5,956 nucleotides of DNA from Dehalococcoidia bacterium (lineage in GTDB: Bacteria; Chloroflexota; Dehalococcoidia; JACVQG01): assembly GCA_015661045.1 (NCBI GenBank), contig JACVQG010000198.1:1-5956 (forward strand). The letters are read 5' to 3'. The notes beneath the pieces are model-generated. The model saw only the letters and a program-made list of their open reading frames with translations. It did not search any database and was not told the DNA's origin. Below are positions 1-5,707 of the stretch, piece by piece (position 1 is the first letter of the stretch; every line of letters starts with the position of its first letter). The translations under genes and the position numbers were made by a program.

Positions 1-470
1 ACGCAGCGGTGAACATAACCGGCGGCGTAGCCACGGTTGCAGCAACTGCTGACGGCGCAGGCAAATTTTCAGCAATGGTTGTTGGCGATGTGACCAAGCC
101 CGGGAAGACAACCATAACCGCAGGCGCTGCTACCGCAGACTTTACCGTTGTTAGCGTGACGGGTGCGGCTGGAGCCGCTGGCGCCGCTGGCAAGGATGGC
201 GCAGCCGGAAAAGCTGGCGTCGATGGTAAAGCCGGCGCCGCTGGCGCCGCTGGCAAGGATGGCGTTGCTGGCCCCGCTGGCGCTCCTGGTAAAGCTGGCG
301 CCGATGGCAAAGCCGGAGCTGATGGCAAGATCGGACCTGCTGGGCCTAAGGGCGACGCTGGATCACCAGCCCCTGTAGCTATCCTGTGGATAGCACTGGT
401 AATCGCAGTCGTGGGCATAGTCCTATCAGTATTAGCCCTGGCTCGAAAACAACCAGCAAAGACAGCATAA
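1..470 (+). CDS. Collagen-like surface protein, C-terminal part (5' end outside window)
   Basis: The frame is open from the left edge (first full codon at 3) to the TAA at 468-470. The GTG at 9 is only an in-frame valine, so the true start probably lies upstream. In order the protein shows about 50 residues rich in Ala, Thr, Val and Gly that look like the end of an Ig-like beta-sandwich domain; 23 uninterrupted Gly-X-Y triplets (162-368) dominated by GAA, GKA, GKD and GAD; one hydrophobic segment of about 24 residues (roughly 370-446); and a short basic tail, RKQPAKTA. This predicts an exported protein anchored by a C-terminal helix, with a short collagen-like stalk holding the upstream domain off the surface. 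Proline is scarce in the triplets, so charged Lys/Asp pairs may stabilise the helix. Ligand and role are unknown. A strong terminator follows within 55 bases. Confidence is high for the architecture and low for function. Confidence 0.85.
   Translation, partial: AAVNITGGVATVAATADGAGKFSAMVVGDVTKPGKTTITAGAATADFTVVSVTGAAGAAGAAGKDGAAGKAGVDGKAGAAGAAGKDGVAGPAGAPGKAGADGKAGADGKIGPAGPKGDAGSPAPVAILWIALVIAVVGIVLSVLALARKQPAKTA
174..264 (+). repeat. 28-nt in-frame direct repeat inside the Gly-X-Y region
   Basis: Bases 174-201 and 237-264 are identical over 28 nt, at a 63-nt period (21 codons, seven triplets). Both copies encode the same stretch ending GAAGKDG. The identity holds at the DNA level, so part of the collagen-like tract probably grew by tandem duplication, and the tract length may vary between strains. 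Confidence 0.85.
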
Positions 471-523
471 ACCTAACCCCTACCCCTTCCCGTATCGGTA
501 AGGGGATCGATAGAGGAGAAACG

Positions 524-557
524 AAAAAGCCCCCCGTTTTCACGGGGGGCTTTTTTT
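524..557 (+). terminator. Strong intrinsic terminator after the collagen-like gene
   Basis: Stem gccccccg (529-536) pairs with cggggggc (543-550) around the loop ttttca. Five flanking A-T pairs (524-528 with 551-555) extend it to 13 bp, and seven T follow (551-557). An A-run precedes the stem on the + strand, so it could also work on the minus strand. It lies 54 bases after the stop codon at 470. Confidence 0.93.
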
Positions 558-595
558 ATTTAGGAGATAATTGCCAATGCATATCTTTCAGGTAG

Positions 596-615
596 CACCA
601 CGAAGGATGAAAATA
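596..615 (+). repeat. CACCACGAAG-type intergenic repeat, copy 1
   Basis: This 20-mer matches 772-791 at 18 of 20 positions. Both begin caccacgaag and end gaaaata. It belongs to a loose class of 9-nt-periodic intergenic sequence. Related sequence occurs at 3096-3127 and, on the opposite strand, at 3479-3501. Confidence 0.6.
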
Positions 616-629
616 TATCTATTTTTAAT

Positions 630-687
630 GTAGGGGCGGGTTTCGAACCCGCCCGCCCACGCGGTCAGGTTAAAAACCTGACCCTAC
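630..687. repeat. Double-hairpin (three-way-junction) palindromic repeat
   Basis: Outer bases gtaggg (630-635) can pair with ccctac (682-687). Inside lie two perfect 9-bp hairpins with 3-nt loops: gggcgggtt/aacccgccc (634-642 with 646-654) and ggtcaggtt/aacctgacc (663-671 with 675-683). Bases 634 and 635 can pair in only one of these helices at a time. Transcribed or single-stranded, this could fold as a compact three-way junction. The layout fits a dispersed REP-like element. A related hairpin with the same taggggc edge lies at 5685-5707 on the minus strand. No T-run follows, so it is not a typical terminator. Confidence 0.75.
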
Positions 688-771
688 GGCTGTCGGGAAT
701 TTGCCTATTTTCGGACAAATGACATTGAGAGCGTCTATTGTCGAGGGAATCGTTCACGGCCTTTGCAAGGC

Positions 772-791
772 CACCACGAAGCACGAAAATA
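772..791 (+). repeat. CACCACGAAG-type intergenic repeat, copy 2
   Basis: Same orientation as 596-615, with differences only at the 11th and 13th positions of the 20-mer. The small hairpin ggcctt-tgc-aaggcc (758-772) abuts its left end. The two copies bracket the 630-687 palindromic element. Confidence 0.6.
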
Positions 792-810
792 AGGAAGTTT
801 AATTCCGTAG

Positions 811-897
811 GAAATCCCTCTCAATCTCCCTTTAAGAAAGGGAGAGGTTTTAGGTCTCCCCCTTTGGAAAAGGGGGTGCCGAAGGCGGGGGATTTTA
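811..897 (+). repeat. Dispersed palindrome-rich repeat, copy A
   Basis: Two hairpins stand side by side: tctcccttt/aaagggaga (825-833 with 837-845) and cccccttt/aaaggggg (858-865 with 869-876). The unit recurs in inverted orientation at 5546-5650. Bases 812-830 equal the reverse complement of 5632-5650 (19 of 19), and 831-847 equal that of 5591-5607 (17 of 17). Copy B carries an extra 24 nt between these blocks. The right part is more diverged but keeps the C5T3/A3G5 stem and a closing gatttt. Confidence 0.85.
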
Positions 898-931
898 TTT
901 TCTAGGAATTCAAATGGAAGCAGCGGCAAAC

Positions 932-960
932 TTTTAAAAAACAAGTATTTGCTATATAAT
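932..960 (+). promoter_or_regulatory. Candidate sigma70 promoter for the broken dehydratase-like gene
   Basis: A perfect -10 hexamer, tataat (955-960), lies 17 bases after a weak -35-like ttttaa (932-937). Transcription would start near 967, leaving a leader of about 120 nt containing the 990-1018 hairpin. The surroundings are AT-rich, so a chance -10 match is possible. Confidence 0.4.
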
Positions 961-989
961 GAGTTCCACTCTAAAGAAACTAGGTATTG

Positions 990-1018
990 AGGTTGCACGA
1001 CCAGAGGTCGGGTGACCT
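990..1018 (+). promoter_or_regulatory. Hairpin in the leader of the broken gene
   Basis: aggt (990-993) pairs with acct (1015-1018) and cgacc (998-1002) with ggtcg (1006-1010) around the loop aga. The 4x4 interior adds two G-T wobbles and one C-G pair, leaving a single A-G mismatch. A competing hairpin, aggtc-gggt-gacct (1005-1018), uses the same right arm. No T-run follows. It could be an operator palindrome, an RNA element or chance. Confidence 0.35.
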
Positions 1019-1088
1019 GTTAAGAGAGACATAGCTTTTAAAAATGTGGGACAAGTAATGGGTGAGATATTCGTAAAAGAGGTAAGTA

Positions 1089-2327
1089 ATGGCTACAGCT
1101 AAAGCAACTCTATGGAAATCCAAACCCCTGGGAAGCTGGGCGAAGATGAAGGAAGTCCGCCGCAATATCATGCGCCAGCTCTGGGAGACCAAGAAACGGG
1201 GCGACATTCTCTATCAGGGAGGCTATGGTTCTCTTACATCGCTTCCGGCTGGATTAGGTAACTGCGGAGCATTCGGCTGGGGGCCGCAAATGGGCGCCAT
1301 TATGCGCGACCGCAATCTGGCAGTACAGTGCAACGAGGCTGCTGAGAACATGGGCCTGGGACCGGATACCTGTGTTACCCTGCGGGTGAACTACGGCTCT
1401 GCCCTGCTCGGTTTTCACAATAAGTCGCGCTCCGGGGAAAGCTTACAGCCCGATTTCGCCTGGGAGGTACATCATTGCGAGGCTCAGGCAAAGACGGCCC
1501 AGTATTTCTCGGAATTTTATAAGATCCCCCTGTTTTCTCTGGATATGCCGGTAGTCCCCACCACCCATGACCAGGAGTCGGCTATCAACTACCTGATAGT
1601 CCAGATGAATGACTTTATCGAGTGGGTGCAGAAGACCCGGCCGGGAATATAAAGACGAATTGTTTGTAGCAGCGGTGGACAGGGAGTGGCAGAGCAGTGT
1701 GCAGTGGTCCAGGATTTGTGAGATGCAGAAAGCCGTCCCCGCGCCGCTGGACTACCGCCTGCTTAACTCCCTGGCGGCTCTACTCATCACATCCAAGTGG
1801 CGGCCCGGTATACCGGAGCTTATGAAGGAAATTGCCGCCGAGGTCGAAGACCGGGTGAAGCAGCAGATTGCAGCCATGCCGGACGAACGTTGCCGCTTGA
1901 CGCACGAGGGACAACCCCCTTATTACTATCCCCCTTTACTCAAGATACCCAGGGACTTTGGGGCCACGTTCATCGGGGGCCGCATGATATTCGCTCTTCA
2001 CGGGGCGTGGCAGACGACGGACGATGGTGTCTGGCAGGTAGCTAAAACGCCGCAGGAAAGAGGGGTGGAGATCAAAGACAGGGCTACTGCGTTGAGAGCT
2101 TTGGCCGAGCTCTATCAAACATATGGACAGAGCCGGAACCTGGCCCTTCTACAGTTCTACAAAGCCGAGCCGGCATCCCTACCATGGTCTACGAGGCCAG
2201 CAACGCCGACCCCCGGGATTTAACTGAATCACAGGTGATAGACCGCATGGAAGCCTTTCTGGAAAGCCTGGGATTGAGCCGCCTGGAAACTGATCGCAAA
2301 GAGGAACCCGAGGACAGGGAAGAGTGA
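1089..2327 (+). pseudogene. 2-hydroxyacyl-CoA dehydratase / benzoyl-CoA reductase subunit B-like gene, frameshifted and internally deleted
   Basis: The ATG at 1089 has the Shine-Dalgarno sequence agaggt (1078-1083) at 5-nt spacing. Piece 1 (1089 to about 1640) ends early at the TAA 1650-1652. Dropping one C near 1637-1639 joins it to piece 2 as KTGREYKDELF, a natural family sequence, so one extra base broke the frame. Piece 2 runs to about 2165 (FYKAE) and as it stands stops at 2221-2223. Piece 3, back in the first frame, runs from about 2172 (GIPTMVYEASNADPRD) to the TGA at 2325-2327. Members of the HGD-D / BcrB family have roughly 30 residues with a conserved cysteine between these last two blocks. 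Here only a few bases remain, so an out-of-frame deletion is inferred. Cys95 and Cys130 of piece 1 fit the family's other [4Fe-4S] ligands. Working relatives act on aromatic-CoA or 2-hydroxyacyl-CoA in anaerobes with a partner subunit and an ATP-driven activator; neither is seen. Family placement is firm, substrate is not. Confidence 0.85.
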
Positions 2328-2396
2328 AGCCTGGTTATGAAGATAACCTGGAGATTATCTCAAAAATTTGGGTGTAGGAGCACCCTCACCTTTCCG

Positions 2397-2421
2397 TTCC
2401 TCTCCCATCGAGGGAGAGGAA
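2397..2421. repeat. 10-bp hairpin between convergent genes
   Basis: ttcctctccc (2397-2406) pairs perfectly with gggagaggaa (2412-2421) around the loop atcga. It sits between the end of the + strand pseudogene (2327) and the minus-strand stop of the MBL gene (2440). It looks like part of a dispersed repeat and could act as a weak two-way terminator, but there is no T-run on either side. The rest of 2328-2439 holds only short overlapping hairpins (ggttat/ataacc at 2333-2348, agataa/ttatct at 2341-2360). Confidence 0.6.
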
Positions 2422-2439
2422 AATAGAAGATTTGCGCCC

Positions 2440-3078
2440 CTACTTGCCGGGACTTAAAACAACCACCCTCATATCGGAAGGCATATTTGAACGGGTGACC
2501 GATATACGCGGGATGGAGGGTTCGAGTTTAAGTCCTATCTCATGGGCGAACTTATCCAGGGGTTCGATCGGCGCTCCGGCTGTAGATAGGAAGTGCATCG
2601 GGATGACAATATGAGGTTCCAACTGACGCACGGTATGGGCAGCGGCCACTACTCCAAGATTAGAAGTGCCTCCGATAGGGACCAGTAAAACATCGGGCGA
2701 TCCCATAGCTTCTACCTGTTGAGCAGATAAGGGATGGCCAAGATCGCCCAGATGACAGATGCGGACGCCATCTATTTCAGCGTTAAAGATAGTGTTCCTG
2801 CCTAGCCTTTTACCCTCCTCTGTATCGTGGAAGGTGGAGAAACCTACGATAAAGACGCCGGCAACTTCATATTCACCGGGGCCGGAAATAATTTTAGGGT
2901 TGCCTTCGACGTCCTTTACATTGTTGTGGCCAGGGTGGCTATGGCTTATGGTAACCACTTGAGCCGTTGGTCTTGGCCACGGATCGTCCGGTCCTGTTGA
3001 TTCGAAAGGATCGGTGATTATAGTAATCTGTTTGCCTTTAAGCCGAAATGTGGAATGACCGAGCCATACGATGTCCAT
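2440..3078 (-). CDS. MBL-fold metal-dependent hydrolase, UlaG/COG2220-like
   Basis: The 212-residue protein starts at the ATG 3078-3076, supported by the Shine-Dalgarno sequence agaggt just upstream, and ends in TAG. The N-terminal WLGHSTFRL and TDPF blocks are typical of the UlaG-like (COG2220) branch of the metallo-beta-lactamase fold. Likely metal ligands are His46, His48 and His51 in SHSHPGH, Asp112 in HLGDLGH, and His162 in IPMHF. The usual HxHxDH motif has Gly50 in place of Asp, which often binds the second metal. As I recall, HxHPGH is usual in the Chloroflexota relatives, so this is probably a subfamily trait. There is no signal peptide or membrane segment, so it is likely cytoplasmic. 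The substrate is unknown. The gene lies downstream of bioB on the same strand but 458 bases away with its own candidate promoter, so a role with biotin is not implied. Confidence 0.9.
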   Translation of the reverse strand: MDIVWLGHSTFRLKGKQITIITDPFESTGPDDPWPRPTAQVVTISHSHPGHNNVKDVEGNPKIISGPGEYEVAGVFIVGFSTFHDTEEGKRLGRNTIFNAEIDGVRICHLGDLGHPLSAQQVEAMGSPDVLLVPIGGTSNLGVVAAAHTVRQLEPHIVIPMHFLSTAGAPIEPLDKFAHEIGLKLEPSIPRISVTRSNMPSDMRVVVLSPGK

Positions 3079-3100
3079 AATTACCTCTTTTGATTCACTG

Positions 3101-3127
3101 CTGAGAACACTGAGAACGCTGAGAAAT
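3101..3127. repeat. Three tandem 9-nt units, ctgagaaNN
   Basis: Units are ctgagaaca (3101-3109), ctgagaacg (3110-3118) and ctgagaaat (3119-3127), preceded by cactg. The inner part (3113-3127) is an inverted match, 13 of 15, to 3479-3493. It would lie in the 5' leader of the MBL gene. Confidence 0.75.
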
Positions 3128-3155
3128 AATAAAGCAGGATACTATTCATAATAAC

Positions 3156-3199
3156 ATTATACCAGTGTACATTATACATTTGTAGCCATAATCTGTGGA
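3156..3199 (-). promoter_or_regulatory. Candidate promoter region of the MBL gene with two -10 boxes
   Basis: On the minus strand, TATAAT occurs at 3161-3156, preceded by TGG as an extended -10 (TGnTATAAT), and again at 3176-3171. The upstream box has a -35-like TCCACA (3199-3194) at 17-nt spacing. The boxes lie in a perfect 9-nt direct repeat, acattatac on the + strand (3154-3162, 3169-3177), which could also be a paired regulator site. The leader would be about 70 nt. Confidence 0.5.
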
Positions 3200-3472
3200 T
3201 TGTACCCAGGGCTGATGGTCATAAACAAAATAACTTTATGTTCTCCGTCATTCTGGAGGAGCATAGCGACGAAGAATCTCAGGGTGGGGTGGGATTCTCC
3301 CCGCTACCCTGAGATACTTCGCTTCGCTCCCGTATGACAGACTAACCGTGACCCCTTTATATAAAGATAATTAGTCAATGACCATCAGTCTGGGATACTT
3401 GATAAACCTCCAAGGTTTACAGCATGATGCTCTTTATTCAAATGCGTACAAAGACCAAAATCCACGGATTAT
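3188..3472. repeat. Outer inverted repeat enclosing the MITE-like element
   Basis: Bases 3188-3201 (ataatctgtggatt) match the reverse complement of 3459-3472 at 13 of 14 positions. The arms enclose the element at 3212-3388. The right side carries about 60 extra bases (near 3400-3458) that include a hairpin, taaacct-cca-aggttta (3403-3419). The arms may belong to an older element into which the inner one inserted, or to one long imperfect palindrome. Confidence 0.7.
3212..3388. mobile_element. MITE-like element, copy 1 (about 177 bp, no coding capacity)
   Basis: Terminal inverted repeats of 28 nt match at 23 positions (3212-3239 with 3361-3388), the outer 11 (ctgatggtcat) perfectly. Inside is a second inverted pair built on gtcat...gaagaatctcagggt (3248-3285) and accctgagat...cttcg...atgac (3306-3338). 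Copy 2 at 4566-4780 shares a 25-nt identical right arm (3362-3386 with 4747-4771), a 20-nt identical core (3270-3289 with 4644-4663) and 36 of 45 left-arm positions. No protein is encoded, so movement would need a transposase supplied elsewhere. No clear target duplication is visible. It could instead be a large REP/BIME-type palindrome. Confidence 0.7.
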
Positions 3473-3478
3473 AGTTTA

Positions 3479-3501
3479 ATCTCTCAGCGCTCTTTGCGGT
3501 G
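3479..3501. repeat. 9-nt-periodic repeat remnant after bioB
   Basis: Units ctctcagcg (3481-3489) and ctctttgcg (3490-3498) followed by gtg. The reverse complement begins caccgcaaagag and ends gagagat, which parallels the copies at 596-615 and 772-791. Together with 3101-3127 it forms the outermost inverted pair around the MITE-like element. It lies 36 bases past the bioB stop. Confidence 0.6.
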
Positions 3502-3536
3502 GTAAGTTAATGTCATAACAAGGAATGCTTTTGCCA

Positions 3537-4541
3537 CTATACTGGCATCTCGGACACAGGGACCTGCTCGATTTCAAACCCCATGTCCTGAATCATCTGC
3601 CAGGCATCGGGTGGCGTTTGTCCGGATGTCGTCAGGTAGCCAGCCACAAATATCGAGTTCGCCGGGTACAGGGCCAGGGGTTGAAGGGAGCGGAGGTGGT
3701 ATTCCCTGCCTCCGGCTACCCGGATCTCAAGCTCCGGATTAAGAAAACGGAGCAGGCATAGTATTTTGAGACATCGCAACGGATTGAGATGATTTTCAAG
3801 GCTTGAAGCAACCGGCGTTCCCTCGATAGGTATAAGGAAATTCACCGGTATAGACTGGGGTTGAAGCTCCCGGAGAGCCAGGGAGAGGTCAATTATATCA
3901 TCATCTGTTTCCCCCATGCCAAAGATGGCCCCGCAGCAAAGCTCCATTCCTGCCGCTCTGGCGTTTTGCAAGGTTTGCAGGCGGTCCCGGTAGGTGTGAG
4001 AGGTACAAATCTGACTGTAGAACCGCTGGCTGGCATTAAGGTTATGGTTGTAGCGGTCAACGCCCGCCTGTTTCAAAGCGATAGCGGCTTCCGGTGTGAG
4101 CAATCCCAGAGAGGTGCATATACTGAGGTTCATTTCTTTTTTTATGTTTTTGACCTGACGGCAAAGGCGGTTTAACTCCTTGGGGCCGGTCGAGCGGCCG
4201 CTGGAGACGATACAATAACGGATAGCTTTGGCCTGCCGGGCTTCCCTGGCTCCCTGTATAATTTGCTCGTCATCTAAAAGGGGGTATTTTTGTATCTCAG
4301 CAGTAGAGACGGAGGACTGGGAGCAATAGGAACAGTCCTCGGGACAAAGCCCGCTTTTGGCGTTTATTAGAAGGTGGAGGCTAACTTTTTTACCGAAGTG
4401 AGTTGCTCTTACCCTGAAGGCTGCCGAGAGGAGTTCGATGATTTGTTCATCGGGAGAGTCCAGGACAGCCAGGCATTCCTCCCGGGATAAGGCTTCGCCC
4501 GAAAGGGAATATTCTGCAATTTGGTTATAGTTGGATAACAT
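3537..4541 (-). CDS. bioB: Biotin synthase
   Basis: Radical-SAM enzyme that inserts sulfur between C6 and C9 of dethiobiotin to make biotin, the last pathway step. The 334-residue length is normal for BioB. The SAM-binding [4Fe-4S] cluster ligands are Cys66, Cys70 and Cys73 in GLCPEDCSYCSQS. The [2Fe-2S] sulfur-donor site is intact: Cys110 (RYCIVSSGR), Cys142 (SICTSLG), Cys202 (MELCCGAIFG) and Arg274 (RVAGGRE). The substrate-binding YNHNLN block is at 164-169, and PVNFLIPIEGTP follows at 232-243. The ATG at 4541-4539 has the Shine-Dalgarno sequence aagga at 5-nt spacing. It lies 249 bases downstream of bioD on the same strand, with a MITE-like element filling the gap, so it may be co-transcribed through the repeat or have its own promoter; no clear one is seen. 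No terminator is evident after the stop. Confidence 0.98.
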   Translation of the reverse strand: MLSNYNQIAEYSLSGEALSREECLAVLDSPDEQIIELLSAAFRVRATHFGKKVSLHLLINAKSGLCPEDCSYCSQSSVSTAEIQKYPLLDDEQIIQGAREARQAKAIRYCIVSSGRSTGPKELNRLCRQVKNIKKEMNLSICTSLGLLTPEAAIALKQAGVDRYNHNLNASQRFYSQICTSHTYRDRLQTLQNARAAGMELCCGAIFGMGETDDDIIDLSLALRELQPQSIPVNFLIPIEGTPVASSLENHLNPLRCLKILCLLRFLNPELEIRVAGGREYHLRSLQPLALYPANSIFVAGYLTTSGQTPPDAWQMIQDMGFEIEQVPVSEMPV

Positions 4542-4565
4542 AGTTTTCCTTAGAATCCCCCTGTA

Positions 4566-4780
4566 TCCCCCTTACATGGTCATTAACAGAATAAGTTTAC
4601 ACTGACTGTCATTCTGGAGGGAGTCCCGATGTATCGGGACGACCGAAGAATCTCAGGGTGGGGGGTGACTTTAAACCTGTCTGCAACCCCACCCTGAGAT
4701 CCTTCGCTACGCTCCAGGATGACAACTGTATTTGATAGACACTACGTAAAGATAATTAGTCAATGACCATCTAAGGAGGA
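4566..4780. mobile_element. MITE-like element, copy 2, between bioD and bioB
   Basis: Terminal arms are imperfect inverted repeats. Bases 4576-4600 match the reverse complement of 4746-4770 at 19 of 25, and beyond them tccccctta (4566-4574) matches the reverse complement of 4772-4780 at 8 of 9. The interior has the same gtcattctggagg and cgaagaatctcagggtgggg blocks as copy 1, with the return arm accctgagat (4691-4700). Unlike copy 1 it carries a small perfect hairpin, gtcccgat-gt-atcgggac (4623-4640). It encodes no protein. The left end stops about 25 bases before the bioB start, leaving the ribosome-binding site free. The right end stops 11 bases past the bioD stop. Confidence 0.72.
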
Positions 4781-4790
4781 CTGAGAGGGG

Positions 4791-5650
<860 letters not shown>

Positions 5651-5684
5651 AAAGTGTTTCGCGAAACCATTTTTTAACTTACAA

Positions 5685-5707
5685 GGGCAATTCACGAATT
5701 GCCCCTA
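5685..5707 (-). repeat. Palindromic hairpin overlapping the bioA stop codon
   Basis: Perfect 9-bp stem gggcaattc (5685-5693) with gaattgccc (5696-5704), loop ac. On the minus strand it reads taggggcaattc onward, and its leading tag is the bioA stop codon. The taggggc edge is shared with the 630-687 repeat, so this is probably a dispersed hairpin repeat at the gene end. No T-run follows, so termination would be weak. Confidence 0.7.

Larger units (their letters stand above)
558..1088. other. Gene-free region of dispersed repeats with a promoter near its right end
   Basis: About 530 bases without a convincing gene. It holds two copies of a CACCACGAAG-type repeat (596-615, 772-791), a folded double-hairpin repeat (630-687), a small hairpin with 6-bp stem (758-772) and a palindrome-rich dispersed repeat (811-897). 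A likely promoter (932-960) and a leader hairpin (990-1018) then lie ahead of the broken gene at 1089. The open frames here are translations of the repeats. Confidence 0.7.

Noticed and set aside
162..368. CRISPR-like or satellite array
   Set aside because: The repetition follows codon triplets of a Gly-X-Y protein, with no constant repeat and unique spacer pattern.
634..687. tRNA-like element, because ggtttcgaacc resembles a T-arm
   Set aside because: No acceptor, D or anticodon arms of normal spacing. Two simple hairpins explain the sequence.
735..998. Minus-strand open frame of 87 codons
   Set aside because: Much of it translates the palindromic repeat at 811-897 and there is no ribosome-binding site or recognisable domain. 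A similar peptide arises from the other copy near 5560-5650.
1058..1102. 14-codon leader reading frame (ATG 1058) overlapping the start at 1089
   Set aside because: No good ribosome-binding site and no recognisable attenuation signal; short frames like this arise by chance.
1630..1652. Programmed +1 frameshift in the dehydratase-like gene
   Set aside because: No recognised slippery or stimulatory signal, and the later deletion of a conserved segment favours decay or sequence error.
1609..2223. Separate second gene starting at ATG 1609
   Set aside because: No ribosome-binding site, and the first residues are piece 1 read out of frame. The family sequence continues smoothly from piece 1 after removal of one base.
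3525..4175. Plus-strand frames opposite bioB (3525-3761, 3861-4175)
   Set aside because: They are antisense shadows of a fully conserved bioB.
4590..4610. BirA operator upstream of bioB (gtaaac-like half-site)
   Set aside because: It is part of the MITE arm, and no matching second half-site at the expected spacing is seen. A true operator could lie upstream of bioA outside the window.
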